NCBI RefSeq assembly: GCF_003570985.1
Contig: NZ_QXIW01000006.1
Location: forward strand, 1-36,456
Direction: 5' to 3'
DNA: 36,456 nt
Origin: Candidatus Cryosericum hinesii
GTDB taxonomy: Bacteria > Caldisericota > Caldisericia > Cryosericales > Cryosericaceae
The position numbers were made by a program, and so were the translations under genes. The notes under the pieces are model-generated. The model did not search any database. It was given only the letters and a program-made list of their open reading frames with translations, and was not told the origin of the DNA. The number at the start of each line of letters is the position of its first letter. Within the stretch, counting starts at the first letter, position 1. Positions 16,648 to 25,329 of this stretch are shown piece by piece.

Positions 16648-18204
16648 CTATCCGGCGTTCAATTCCTTGATCGTAGCGGCCAGAGCCATGATGAGTTCCG
16701 GTGTTCCCATCGACTCTTCCCCCATGACCTCGGCTGCCGCATCTCCGGCAAGTCCATGGATGAAGGCTCCCTGAGCCGTTGCCAGGTCAGGCGCCACTCC
16801 ACGCGCAACCAGCGAGAGGATGATGCCCGCGAGAGCGTCACCCATGCCGGGTTTGGCCATGCCGGGATTGCCAGTCGTATTGATATACAGCGAGCCGTCG
16901 GGCAGGACGGTGAGCGAGCGGTGTCCTTTGAGATGTACGACAGCACTTGCCTGAGCAGCAAGTGTCTGCGCTGAACTGAGCGTTCCACCCTTCTCGACGT
17001 CCTCCGGTGTCAGGCCTACCAGACGGGCGAATTCGCCGGAGTGCGGGGTCAGGATCGTCGGAGCGTCGCGTTTCCACAGCACGTCCAGATGACCCACACA
17101 GGCGAACAATGCATCGCCGTCCAGGATGAGCGTTCCCTTGAAGGCGGTGGCAAGAAGCAGGACGGCCTCCAGTGTCCGGGGATCGCGCCCCAGACCTGGA
17201 CCTATCAGCGCCGCAGTCGTATCTTCCAGCAGTTCCAGGATATGAGGGAGTGCCTCGACGGTAAGGACGTCACCGGCGAACGCTTGAACGATCGGTCCGT
17301 CGACCTTGACGCGGACGACGTCCGCGATGCTCTGAGGCACGATGAGGTGGATCGTGCCTGTCCCGGTGGTGAGTGCAGCCTCGGCGGCAAAGACGGGAGC
17401 GCCCGTGTAGTCAGGAGAACCGGCGATGATAGCCACCTTGCCATACGTGGCTTTGTGCATGGTCCGCATTCGTTCCGGGAACTCGGGGGGCTCGGTCAAC
17501 TGAGCATGGATCGCACTCTGTTCCAGCAGGATGTCGGGATAGATGAGCTGTTCGACGTGGACTTCGCCTGCCGCTTCTGTGCCCGCTCCCATGTACAGGC
17601 CCAGCTTTGGCAGACCGAATGTGACGGTATCGCTGGCAAAGACGGGAGTCCCCAGCGCCATGCCGGTATCGCAGTCGATGCCGGACGGGATGTCTACCGC
17701 CACGACAGCGTGCGCCAGACTCGCGTTGACGATTTCGATGATATCCCCGGCTATTCCTGAAACCACATGGTCGAGGCCGATGCCAAACAGGGCGTCGATC
17801 ACGATGGCGTCGTCGTCGATCGATTCCTCGATCTTGTCCAGGACCTCTTCGTCCGTGACGTTGATGAAGGTACCTTCGGGGGCGACTCGCTCCAGGAATG
17901 CGCGTTCCGTCTCTACATCGTCGCTGGGGTGTCCTTTGGCGGGGAGTGCAAATACCGTGACGGGGAAGCCCGCGAACAGGAGGTCACGCGCTGCGACAAA
18001 GCCGTCGCCTCCGTTGCCGCCCGTTCCACACAGAACGACGAAGTGCGGCCTCAGCCCCTCTTCTGCGTCCTCGTCCGCAATGTTTAGTGCCACGTCCGCG
18101 ACAGCCTGGCCGGCACGCTCCATAAGCACGATCGACGGCATGCCGTATTCGTTGAAGGTGTGTTTCTCGATACTGCGGATCTGACTACGAGTCGCCGCTC
18201 TCAT
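16648..18204 (-). CDS. nnr: Bifunctional NAD(P)H-hydrate epimerase / ADP-dependent NAD(P)H-hydrate dehydratase
   Basis: The 518-aa enzyme repairs hydrated NADH and NADPH. The N-terminal YjeF epimerase half (1-215) has MPSIVLMERAG, CGTGGNGGDGFVAAR and AVDIPSGIDCDTG. The C-terminal ribokinase-like dehydratase half (about 235-518) has YGKVAIIAGSPDYTGAPVFAA, LIGPGLGRD, LTPHSGEFARL and NPGMAKPGMGDALAG, with the catalytic Asp in GMGD. The residues before it are KP where the family usually has TG or SG. The start at 18204 (MRAATRSQIRSIE) has ggagc 5-6 bases upstream; an ATG at 18216 is also possible. It overlaps the end of acpS by 20 bases. Confidence 0.95.
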   Translation of the reverse strand: MRAATRSQIRSIEKHTFNEYGMPSIVLMERAGQAVADVALNIADEDAEEGLRPHFVVLCGTGGNGGDGFVAARDLLFAGFPVTVFALPAKGHPSDDVETERAFLERVAPEGTFINVTDEEVLDKIEESIDDDAIVIDALFGIGLDHVVSGIAGDIIEIVNASLAHAVVAVDIPSGIDCDTGMALGTPVFASDTVTFGLPKLGLYMGAGTEAAGEVHVEQLIYPDILLEQSAIHAQLTEPPEFPERMRTMHKATYGKVAIIAGSPDYTGAPVFAAEAALTTGTGTIHLIVPQSIADVVRVKVDGPIVQAFAGDVLTVEALPHILELLEDTTAALIGPGLGRDPRTLEAVLLLATAFKGTLILDGDALFACVGHLDVLWKRDAPTILTPHSGEFARLVGLTPEDVEKGGTLSSAQTLAAQASAVVHLKGHRSLTVLPDGSLYINTTGNPGMAKPGMGDALAGIILSLVARGVAPDLATAQGAFIHGLAGDAAAEVMGEESMGTPELIMALAATIKELNAG

Positions 18205-18562
18205 ACATGCTCCCATATTCTCCCTGGATCACCATGGCCACGGCGACCGCGTACTCGCGTTCGTGGCTGATGCTGAGGGAACAGTTGAACCAGGGTGTCC
18301 CACGGATGACGGCAATCGGCGCGCCCTCCGGCCCTGGAGCGATCTCGACCTCGCGCAGCGTCGGAAGGTCCCTTGAAGGCAGCAGCTTGATGACAGCCTC
18401 CTTGGCGGCCCAGCGGCCTGCCAGACACTGCCAGCGGTCAGGGCGGTCACATGTCGAGAGTTCGGAGGCGGAGTAGACGCGGTTCAGAAAGCGTTCTCCA
18501 TACCGTTCTCCCAGAGCCCGGATACGCGCCACGGCCACTATGTCCACGCCGAGTTGTTTCAT
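18185..18562 (-). CDS. acpS: Holo-[acyl-carrier-protein] synthase
   Basis: The 125-aa enzyme transfers 4'-phosphopantetheine from CoA to acyl carrier protein. It shows the AcpS signatures: GVDIVAVARI (Mg-binding Asp7), FLNRVYSASEL, CLAGRWAAKEAVIKL (Glu54 region) and LSISHEREYAVAVAMV. Length fits the family. It overlaps nnr downstream, a common gene pair. A TATACT box lies only 7 bases before the ATG, so the mRNA could be leaderless. Confidence 0.96.
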   Translation of the reverse strand: MKQLGVDIVAVARIRALGERYGERFLNRVYSASELSTCDRPDRWQCLAGRWAAKEAVIKLLPSRDLPTLREVEIAPGPEGAPIAVIRGTPWFNCSLSISHEREYAVAVAMVIQGEYGSMYESGDS

Positions 18563-18725
18563 TATTTCAGTATAGCAGCAAAGACCCGTACGGCGCGGTC
18601 TTCACCGTGAATCGGCTCAGAAGGCCCACGCATGTGGGCTGACCCAGCATTGAACGTCTTCATTTCATTATGCTTCCACTTGGCTAGAATATGGATAGAA
18701 GTCAAGCATGGCTGGGGAGGCCGAT

Positions 18726-19241
18726 ATGGCAAAGAAGATTGCTGTTCTGCTGGACGAGCTGGTGCACGAGCATGAATTCATCTATCCCTACTTTCGTCTC
18801 AAGGAAGCCGGGTTCGAATCGATCAGCGTTGCAACAGAAAAACGTGTCTACAAGGGCAAATTCGGTGTGCCCTTCACGCCGGACATGCTCATTGCGGACG
18901 TCACCCCGGGAGAGTTCGAGGGTGTGGTTGTGCCCGGCGGATATGCGCCGGACTACCTTCGCCGGTCGAGGGCCATGCTTTCGCTGGTTCGGGAGATGAA
19001 CGACAAAGGCAAGCTGGTGGCGATGATCTGTCACGCCGGGTGGGTGGGCATCAGCGCTGGGATCGTCAAAGGGCGTACACTCACTAGTACCAGCACCATC
19101 AGGGACGATATGTCGAACGCCGGGGCAATCTGGATCGACCAGTCGGTTGTTGTGGATGGTAACCTCGTCACGTCCCGCTCGCCGGCGGACTTGCCAGACT
19201 TTATGCGTGAAGTCCTGAGGGTGCTCTCCGTTCAGAAATAG
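18726..19241 (+). CDS. PfpI/DJ-1-family protein (class I glutamine amidotransferase-like)
   Basis: The 171-aa product has the flavodoxin-like DJ-1/PfpI fold, with VVVPGGYAPDYLRR, the nucleophile elbow MICHAGW (Cys102-His103) and TSTSTIRDDMSNAGA, then TSRSPADLPDF at the end. Members include proteases, deglycases and general-stress chaperones; which applies here is open. The start is the ATG at 18726, which has ggggagg 5 bases upstream; an ATG at 18708 lacks an SD. It is a single gene followed by a strong hairpin. Confidence 0.92.
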   Translation: MAKKIAVLLDELVHEHEFIYPYFRLKEAGFESISVATEKRVYKGKFGVPFTPDMLIADVTPGEFEGVVVPGGYAPDYLRRSRAMLSLVREMNDKGKLVAMICHAGWVGISAGIVKGRTLTSTSTIRDDMSNAGAIWIDQSVVVDGNLVTSRSPADLPDFMREVLRVLSVQK

Positions 19242-19269
19242 CACTGTCTGGAGCAGACCAGCAGCATGC

Positions 19270-19301
19270 ACCGCCGGCCGGTGCGGTTGGCGGCCGGCGG
19301 T
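19270..19301 (+). terminator. Hairpin after the PfpI gene
   Basis: ACCGCCGGCCG (19270-19280), 10-base loop, CGGCCGGCGGT (19291-19301), followed by a short ttt. It overlaps the -35 of the next gene's promoter. Confidence 0.6.
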
Positions 19302-19314
19302 TTCCATATACAAT
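19287..19314 (+). promoter_or_regulatory. Putative promoter of the XRE gene
   Basis: TTGGCG (19287-19292), 16-base spacer, TACAAT (19309-19314), 15 bases before the ATG. The -35 lies within the upstream hairpin. Confidence 0.45.
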
Positions 19315-19329
19315 GAATGAGGAGCAACC

Positions 19330-19665
19330 ATGGGGTTCAAAGAGAACGTCGAGGTACTGCTGTCAAGGAGCCACAGGAGTCAGCGTGAGCTGGCTGCTGC
19401 TGCCGGCATCTCCTCGGGGAGGATCTCTCAGATCCTCTCCACCCCAACGTCGCCCACACTGGCTACAGTGACCAAGATCGCCGCCGCATTTGGCCTCAAC
19501 GCCGCAGACATGGTACGCGACAAGAGGCTGCCTGCTCCCGGCGATGAATTGGAGCTAGCGCTGCGTCACCAGGGGGACCTCAACACCGAGGACATCCAGG
19601 CAGTCTATGCATTCATCGCTTATATCCGCGACGCACGTCCAAAAAGGAACAGGCATGGCAAGTGA
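19330..19665 (+). CDS. XRE-family (Cro/CI-type) transcriptional regulator
   Basis: The 111-aa product has an HTH_XRE domain at residues about 5-62: SQRELAAAAGISSGRISQIL (helix-turn-helix), then SPTLATVTKIAAAFGLNAADMV. A short helical tail (about 73-105) may dimerise. The gaggag SD lies about 6 bases before the ATG. It precedes pyrG by about 110 bases on the same strand; its target is not evident. Confidence 0.9.
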   Translation: MGFKENVEVLLSRSHRSQRELAAAAGISSGRISQILSTPTSPTLATVTKIAAAFGLNAADMVRDKRLPAPGDELELALRHQGDLNTEDIQAVYAFIAYIRDARPKRNRHGK

Positions 19666-19778
19666 GACAGTCCTGATCCCGCGCCTGGTAAGAAAGTTGT
19701 GCATCAATTGTCGTATTTAAACGGCGTGCTCGTGACCATGGCTCGCATTTCCATGCCCCAGTCAATCGCGGAGGCAGC

Positions 19779-21383
19779 ATGAGCAAATTCATCTTCGTTA
19801 CCGGTGGCGTTATGTCGTCATTGGGCAAGGGCATCTTCGCCGCCTCTCTGGGACGTATCCTCCTCGACGAGGGCTTCTCCGTGACCATTCTCAAGATGGA
19901 CCCATATCTCAACGTCGACGCCGGTGTGCAGAACCCATTTGAGCACGGCGAGGTCTTCGTGACGGAGGACGGCGCAGAGACCGACCTGGACCTGGGACAC
20001 TACGAGCGCTTCCTCAACCAGAACCTGCACCGCATGAACAATATCACCAGCGGGCAGGTCTACCTCTCCGTCATCGAGAAAGAGCGCAAGGGCGAGTACC
20101 TGGGGCACACGGTGCAGATCATCCCGCACCTCACTGGGGAGATCCGCAGCCGTGTCACCAAGGTTGCCGAGGCGTCGAAGGCCGACTTCGTGATCGTCGA
20201 GGTTGGCGGCACGGTTGGTGATATCGAAGGCCTGCCGTTCCTCGAAGCCATCCGCGAGTTCTGGGCCGAGGATCCTGCCAACTCGATCTTCGCTCATCTG
20301 ACGTACGTCCCTTATCTCGAGACCACAGATGAACTCAAGACTAAGCCGACCCAGCACAGCGTCGGTGAACTGCGCAAAATCGGCATCCAGCCCACGCTGG
20401 TCGTGGCCCGCGGGGTGAAGGAACTGCCGGTCGAGCAGAAGCGCAAAGTGGCCCTGTTCTGCGGTGTCCCCGCCGATCACGTCATCTCGCTGCCCAATCT
20501 GAGCTCCGTGTACAAGGTCCCAAACTACTTGCAGGAACAGCGTGTCGGCCACCTCGTCCTGTCTGCGTTCGGCATGGCGCCCCGCGCGGCCGAGACCGAG
20601 ACGCCCTGGGTGCGGTTCACATGGACGATCGACCAGGCGAAGACGCCACGCAGGCTGGCCATTGTCGGCAAGTACGTTCAACTGAATGATGCCTATCTGT
20701 CCCTCCGCGAAGCGCTTCACCATGGCGCATGGGCGACCGGGTGTGATCTGCACATCGACCTGGTTGACAGCGAAGACGTCGAGAAGCAGGGGGTGCGCCT
20801 GCTGGACGCGGGCAAGTATGACGGCATCCTGGTCCCGGGCGGTTTCGGGAAACGTGGCATCGAAGGGATGATCCTGGCTGCGGGATACGCACGCACCCAC
20901 AATCTGCCCTTCCTGGGCATCTGCCTGGGTATGCAGGTTGCCAGCATCGAATTTGCACGGAACGTGCTCGGTATTGAGGACGCGAATTCCCAGGAGTTCA
21001 AGCCCGACGCGAAGGACCTTATCATCTACCTGATGCCGTCGCAGAAGGGCGTACAGAAGCTGGGCGGGACCATGCGGCTTGGCGTCTACGAGAACACCAT
21101 CACACCGGGGAGCAGGGTGGAAGAGGCCTATGGGGCATCCACGCTTTCCGAACGCCATCGTCATCGCTTTGAGTTCAACAATGACTACCGTGCAGCCTTC
21201 GAAGAACATGGCATGCGCGTCGCTGCTGTTTATCCGGAGGAAGACCTGGTCGAGGCCCTCGAACTCGGGAATCATCCGTTCTTCGTCGGTGTCCAGTTTC
21301 ACCCTGAGCTCTCGTCCAAGCCACTCCAGCCAGGCCCCCTGTTCGTTGCGTTTGTGAAGGCCATGCTTGCACATGAGGGGTAG
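19779..21383 (+). CDS. pyrG: CTP synthase
   Basis: The 534-aa enzyme converts UTP to CTP using ATP and glutamine. The synthetase half has FVTGGVMSSLGKGI (P-loop), KMDPYLNVDAG and EVGGTVGDIE. The glutaminase half has LVPGGFGKRG, the nucleophile Cys382 in GICLGMQ, and His508/Glu510 in FHPEL. Length and all key residues are normal. The SD ggagg sits 6 bases before the ATG. The last 11 bases overlap the next gene. Confidence 0.98.
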   Translation: MSKFIFVTGGVMSSLGKGIFAASLGRILLDEGFSVTILKMDPYLNVDAGVQNPFEHGEVFVTEDGAETDLDLGHYERFLNQNLHRMNNITSGQVYLSVIEKERKGEYLGHTVQIIPHLTGEIRSRVTKVAEASKADFVIVEVGGTVGDIEGLPFLEAIREFWAEDPANSIFAHLTYVPYLETTDELKTKPTQHSVGELRKIGIQPTLVVARGVKELPVEQKRKVALFCGVPADHVISLPNLSSVYKVPNYLQEQRVGHLVLSAFGMAPRAAETETPWVRFTWTIDQAKTPRRLAIVGKYVQLNDAYLSLREALHHGAWATGCDLHIDLVDSEDVEKQGVRLLDAGKYDGILVPGGFGKRGIEGMILAAGYARTHNLPFLGICLGMQVASIEFARNVLGIEDANSQEFKPDAKDLIIYLMPSQKGVQKLGGTMRLGVYENTITPGSRVEEAYGASTLSERHRHRFEFNNDYRAAFEEHGMRVAAVYPEEDLVEALELGNHPFFVGVQFHPELSSKPLQPGPLFVAFVKAMLAHEG

Positions 21384-23580
21384 AAAACGGGTCCGCTCTG
21401 TCCCCGTCAGCCAGGCTGCGAGCGACGTGCTGGACCGGCTGCAGGTCATCGGCGGCACGGGACAGGTGCGCACGGAATCCGAGGCACGCCTGCGAACGGT
21501 GCTGACACAGACAGCCTCGGCGCTGTTCAAGCCCGAGGAGCTGCCACGCTACCTGCAGGTACAGCTTGCCGGCAAGACCGGGAGTATCCCGTCCTGGGAA
21601 AATCTGACCGGCGAGCGCCTGACGCAGCTGGGTCTGCCCCGTCATCCTGAGGGTGTTCGGGCGGATGAATGCGGCACGCTCATCCTGACACTGGTTCCTG
21701 TCACTATCGACTACGTGGCACAGGTGGAAGGGCGCGAGGTCTGTTCCTCCGCAGCGTATGACCCGAGGGCGACGATGGCTTCCTTCGAAGACGGCATCCA
21801 CCGCATCGTCATGACGGCACCCGAACTCACCGTGACCAGGAGTGCGTTTCCCCATGGATTGATGGACCTGCCCTTCGTTCAGGTCACGTTCCGGCTGCGC
21901 AATACCAGTGATCAGTTTCACGCTGTGACGCTCGTCCTCCTCATCAAGCCGTTCGACGAGGTGGGCATCACGAGTCTGGAACGGTTCAGCTTTTCACGTG
22001 AGAACCTCATCATGCTCAACGGACAGCGCATCGCCTTTGCCTGTGAACGACCGAGCAGTACCAAGGTCAGCGTCTACGATCCCCGGACTGGCAGCATGGT
22101 CGACGCCGATGCCGGCGGCGAAGTCGTCTCGCCGACGGGGCTCATGCAGCTGCGACTTGCATTCGACCACCAGCTCGAACCTGGCGGCGATACCGAAGTC
22201 ACGTTTTTCTTCTTCGTCGACAGGGACCGTACCTACAAACCTGAGGAACTCACGCTCCTCCTTGGACAGAGCGCCGGGATCCTTGAGCAAGAGCACCGGC
22301 TCGTCGTAACACAGGAAAAGCATGTAGGATATCGCACGGGCGACGAGCGCCTCAACCGTTTTGCCGCCAACCAGCTGCTTCACCTGTCGTCTCTTGAAGC
22401 CACTGCTGCCTCGGCGTTCGAGGGCGGCCTCGATGCCGTTGCCCTGCCGGCGCTCGTCGAGGCATATGACCGTGTGGGAGAGGTCGACACGGCTTCCAGC
22501 CTCTTGCGTTCCTATGCGGCGCAATTACCCCCAGGGCCCGCTCTGTCGGCGGATGCACTGTTTTCGTACGCAAGCTTTGTCATTGCTCTGGGTTGGCATC
22601 TGAAGGTGGCGCGCCAGGTGCAGCTCCGCAGGCAGCTGTTTCCCGTCGTGGACCAGTTCGTCACCTGGCTCAGCCAATCGCAGACAACAGTGGAGCCTGT
22701 CGCCATCGGCTTGCTGGGACCATTGCGGCGTTCCGGCCCTGTGCTGCATCTGGTGCTGGGCAAGGCCATTGAGAGCTATCAGAGCATGCTTTCCGAGAAG
22801 GACGACGTGCGCCTCAGATTATGTGACGACCTCCAGCTGCGGTTGCTCAAGCAGGCGGATGCGGCCGATACTCATGTCGGCCCTGGCAAGCCGATGTTTG
22901 CCGACATAGCACCGGTTGCGGCCTACGCCCTGTTTGGCGCGCACGGCACCGAGGACGCCATCCTGACTGGCACCATGAGCTGGATCGCCGAGCATTGGCT
23001 GCGTGACGGCTTCGTCGCAAACCCCTCCCTCGGCTCCCTCGGCGACATCCGTCTGTCACTGCTGTGCGCCAAAACTCTGATCCTGCGCCGTGAGAGCGGA
23101 GCGTACGGTCTGATGCAGGAGGGTCTGGAGCAGCTTGGGGTATCCGACGCTCTCCCCGACTATATCGACCTGCATACCAGGAGAGCTCTTGCCGGTCCAC
23201 GGCACAGCGCCGTCGCGACGGCGCTTGCCCTCGAGCTGCTGACCAGCCTCATCTTTGTCGAACGCGGCACCTACCTGAGCATCATCCCAGTGCCGACGCC
23301 CGAGCTGTTTGCCGGCGACGGCATCGACGTCCACGGTCTGCAGTCTACGTTCGGCGAACTTTCCGTGCGCATGCAGCGTCTGGGCGACAAAGTCCGGTTC
23401 AGCATGCGTTCAGATTTCCTCCGGGGCGTCAGCGCCATCGAACTCAACTTCCCCTGGGAACTCAAGGAACTGGTCGCGCGCAAGGGGACGGTCAAGTACG
23501 TGACCGGAGGGACCATTGTCATGGAGCCTGCAGATCTTATTGAAGGCGAGGCTATCGCGGCCAACCCCGGTCCGTCGTAG
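21373..23580 (+). CDS. Uncharacterised 735-aa protein, possibly glycosidase-related (alpha/alpha-toroid-like)
   Basis: The start is the ATG at 21373 inside the end of pyrG; a TTG at 21367 is an alternative. The N-terminal half (about 60-320) is beta-rich (VQVTFRLRNTSDQFHAVTLVLLIKPF, DTEVTFFFFVDRD) like the supersandwich domain before glycosidase toroids. The second half (about 325-650) has repeated helices such as RFAANQLLHLSSLEATA, LVEAYDRVGEVDTASSLLRSYAAQ and GAYGLMQEGLEQLG, like six-hairpin (GH15/GH63-type) proteins. I see no clear catalytic acid pair and no signal peptide. The family assignment is inference from overall pattern; the function is unknown. Confidence 0.6.
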   Translation: MRGRKRVRSVPVSQAASDVLDRLQVIGGTGQVRTESEARLRTVLTQTASALFKPEELPRYLQVQLAGKTGSIPSWENLTGERLTQLGLPRHPEGVRADECGTLILTLVPVTIDYVAQVEGREVCSSAAYDPRATMASFEDGIHRIVMTAPELTVTRSAFPHGLMDLPFVQVTFRLRNTSDQFHAVTLVLLIKPFDEVGITSLERFSFSRENLIMLNGQRIAFACERPSSTKVSVYDPRTGSMVDADAGGEVVSPTGLMQLRLAFDHQLEPGGDTEVTFFFFVDRDRTYKPEELTLLLGQSAGILEQEHRLVVTQEKHVGYRTGDERLNRFAANQLLHLSSLEATAASAFEGGLDAVALPALVEAYDRVGEVDTASSLLRSYAAQLPPGPALSADALFSYASFVIALGWHLKVARQVQLRRQLFPVVDQFVTWLSQSQTTVEPVAIGLLGPLRRSGPVLHLVLGKAIESYQSMLSEKDDVRLRLCDDLQLRLLKQADAADTHVGPGKPMFADIAPVAAYALFGAHGTEDAILTGTMSWIAEHWLRDGFVANPSLGSLGDIRLSLLCAKTLILRRESGAYGLMQEGLEQLGVSDALPDYIDLHTRRALAGPRHSAVATALALELLTSLIFVERGTYLSIIPVPTPELFAGDGIDVHGLQSTFGELSVRMQRLGDKVRFSMRSDFLRGVSAIELNFPWELKELVARKGTVKYVTGGTIVMEPADLIEGEAIAANPGPS

Positions 23581-23605
23581 ACGGTCCGTTCTTCACATTT
23601 CCTCT

Positions 23606-23623
23606 TGAGGGGATGATCCCTCA
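23606..23623. terminator. Weak hairpin between convergent genes
   Basis: TGAGGG (23606-23611), loop GATGAT, CCCTCA (23618-23623), between the 735-aa gene and the end of era. No long T-run is present. Confidence 0.35.
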
Positions 23624-23661
23624 GCAACAGGCGCTTGTGTGTTCGATTGAGGATGGACAGG

Positions 23662-24552
23662 TTACTTCTTGCTGACCGCCAGTCCGAAGTGTTTCATGGT
23701 CACCAGCTTGCGGTTCCAGTTCTTCTCGACCTTGACGCGGACGTCGAGCTCGACCCGCTCGCCCAGGAAATGGACGAGGTTCTTGCGAGCGACATCCTTG
23801 ATGGTCGCGATGAGTTCACCGCCCTTGCCAATGATCATGCCCTTCTGAGAGTCCTTGGCGACGTACACACTGACCATGGCGCGGATACCCTTGGCGGACT
23901 CCGTGATGTCGTCCGTGACGACGGCCGTCGAATAGGGGAGCTCGTCCTGCAGACGGCTGAACAGCTGCTCACGTACGGTGTCAGCAACGATGAGTTCGAT
24001 CGGGTGCGACGTCAAGGTCTTGTCGTCGAAATAGGGCTCGCCGACGGGCATTGCGTCGATGGTCGCCTTTACTAGTGGTGTGACCCCTGCGCCGGTCGCC
24101 GCCGAAACGTGGAAGACAGCTGTCGGATGAAGCTTCTCCACGAAGGGAGCAGCCACCATCTCGTGGCGCTTGGCCGTGTCCAGGTCCAGTTTGTTGACGA
24201 CGAGGAAGATCGGTTTGCCGAGCTTGATGACGATGGGGAACATCTCCTCGTACTCGGCGTCAGGATAGGCCGACTGGTCGATGACGAAGTAGACGACCTC
24301 GACGTCCTCCAGTGACTGCAGCGCCGTCTCCACAAGGTACTTGTTGAGCTTGCTCTTGCTTACCTTGTGATATCCGGGCGTGTCGACGAAACAGACCTGG
24401 GCGTCCTTCTTGTTGAGAACGCCAAGAATGTTGTACCACGTGGTCTGCTGTTTGGGCGACACGATGGATAGTTTGGTACCAAGGATAGTATTCATCAGCG
24501 ACGACTTCCCGACGCTGGGCTTGCCAAAAATTGATACGAATCCACTCTTCAT
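23662..24552 (-). CDS. era: GTPase Era
   Basis: The 296-aa ribosome-assembly GTPase binds the 3' end of 16S rRNA. The G domain has GKPSVGKS (10-17), DTPGYH and NKLD, plus the Era hallmark KQQTTWYNILG (usual form QTTR.. ; here Trp replaces Arg). The C-terminal KH domain has MIIGKGGELIATI. The start is the ATG at 24552 (MKSGFVSIFGKPSV); the frame is open far upstream, but that part is antisense to the divergent genes. No SD is seen and the predicted -10 ends 6 bases before the ATG, which suggests a leaderless mRNA. Confidence 0.95.
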   Translation of the reverse strand: MKSGFVSIFGKPSVGKSSLMNTILGTKLSIVSPKQQTTWYNILGVLNKKDAQVCFVDTPGYHKVSKSKLNKYLVETALQSLEDVEVVYFVIDQSAYPDAEYEEMFPIVIKLGKPIFLVVNKLDLDTAKRHEMVAAPFVEKLHPTAVFHVSAATGAGVTPLVKATIDAMPVGEPYFDDKTLTSHPIELIVADTVREQLFSRLQDELPYSTAVVTDDITESAKGIRAMVSVYVAKDSQKGMIIGKGGELIATIKDVARKNLVHFLGERVELDVRVKVEKNWNRKLVTMKHFGLAVSKK

Positions 24553-24558
24553 AATGTA

Positions 24559-24599
24559 AGTGTACAGGCTTTTGCGCCTCAGACAAACACGTGTACAAT
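24559..24599. promoter_or_regulatory. Overlapping divergent promoters of era and the Cys/His-repeat gene
   Basis: For era (minus): TTGTCT (24586-24581), 16-base spacer, TACACT (24564-24559). For the plus gene: TTGCGC (24572-24577), 16-base spacer, TACAAT (24594-24599). Each -10 overlaps a copy of GTGTACA (24560-24566 and 24591-24597), 31 bases apart, with the palindromic core TGTACA. This could be a shared operator. Confidence 0.5.
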
Positions 24600-24630
24600 G
24601 AATCCCATACTGTCTCATTGGAGGTTTCCC

Positions 24631-25314
24631 ATGCTGATCCAGGTGGCTATCAACAATATCGAAAGCATTGAGCAAGGCGAAGAGATTCTCAAGAAGTGGC
24701 ACTACCACCTTGACGAGGACCAGTCTCACGTCGTCGTGGAGCGTGACGTCGACGGCGTCACCGTTCGTATCTCGGGGTTTCATCCGTGGGCCGACGAGAT
24801 GAGAGAGGACGGCGAAGAGTGTTCTTGCGGTGGGGACGACAACAACTGCGGGTGCGAAGGCGGTCACTGCAAGGACGGCCACGAGCACGCCGAAGGTGAG
24901 TGCTGCAAGGACGGCCACGAGCATACCGAAGGTGAGTGCTGCAAGGACGGCCACGAGCATACCGAAGGTGGGTCCTGCTGCTGCCAGGTCGGAGATGATG
25001 CCGCGGATGTCAAGGACAAGGAAGCCGAGGACGACGAGAGTGACGACGAGGGCGAGGAGTCCGAAGTCATCTATCTTGGCCAGGCCCTGTTCATGCCAGC
25101 CGAGGACCAGGCTCATGTTCTGGCCAATGAACTGATGGACGACGACTACATCGGTACGGTATCCGTTTCCATGGCCGGCGTCGAGCTCACCGATACGGAC
25201 GCATTCCGCGCGCTGCCTGCGGACACAAAGAGTGCCGTTATTGCTGCCATCGAGGAACTCGGCGATGCTGAGGCGTATTTCTCGATGTACGAAATCATGG
25301 GGCTCAAGGTCTAG
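24631..25314 (+). CDS. Cys/His-rich tandem-repeat protein, probable metal binder
   Basis: The 227-aa product starts at the ATG at 24631, with ggagg 6 bases upstream. The N-terminal part (1-55) is a small alpha/beta region (MLIQVAINNIESIEQGEEIL). Residues about 64-128 are Cys/His-rich: CSCGGDDNNCGCEGGHCKDG, then three tandem 12-residue units of the form [EH]CCKDGHEH[AT]EG, ending SCCC. A very acidic linker (DDAADVKDKEAEDDESDDEGEE) and a C-terminal domain (about 150-227, LGQALFMPAEDQAHVLANELM) follow. Cys and His at this density point to binding of soft metals (zinc, copper, nickel) or metal storage. No family recognised. Confidence 0.75.
   Translation: MLIQVAINNIESIEQGEEILKKWHYHLDEDQSHVVVERDVDGVTVRISGFHPWADEMREDGEECSCGGDDNNCGCEGGHCKDGHEHAEGECCKDGHEHTEGECCKDGHEHTEGGSCCCQVGDDAADVKDKEAEDDESDDEGEESEVIYLGQALFMPAEDQAHVLANELMDDDYIGTVSVSMAGVELTDTDAFRALPADTKSAVIAAIEELGDAEAYFSMYEIMGLKV
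24865..24972 (+). repeat. Three 36-bp tandem repeats in the Cys/His-rich gene
   Basis: Units 24865-24900, 24901-24936 and 24937-24972, each containing tgcaaggacggccacgagca, differ at only a few bases. They encode the CCKDGHEH.EGE units. Confidence 0.9.
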
Positions 25315-25329
25315 GTACATCATCTGTTC

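Noticed and set aside
19655-19720. 21-codon frame starting MASETVLIPRL at the end of the XRE gene, with an SD-like aaggaacagg
   Set aside because: It is very short, has no family resemblance and overlaps the XRE stop. It could be a remnant of a partner gene but is not supportable as a gene.
24865-24972. Three 36-bp repeats considered as a CRISPR array
   Set aside because: The units are directly adjacent without spacers and in frame with a coding sequence.
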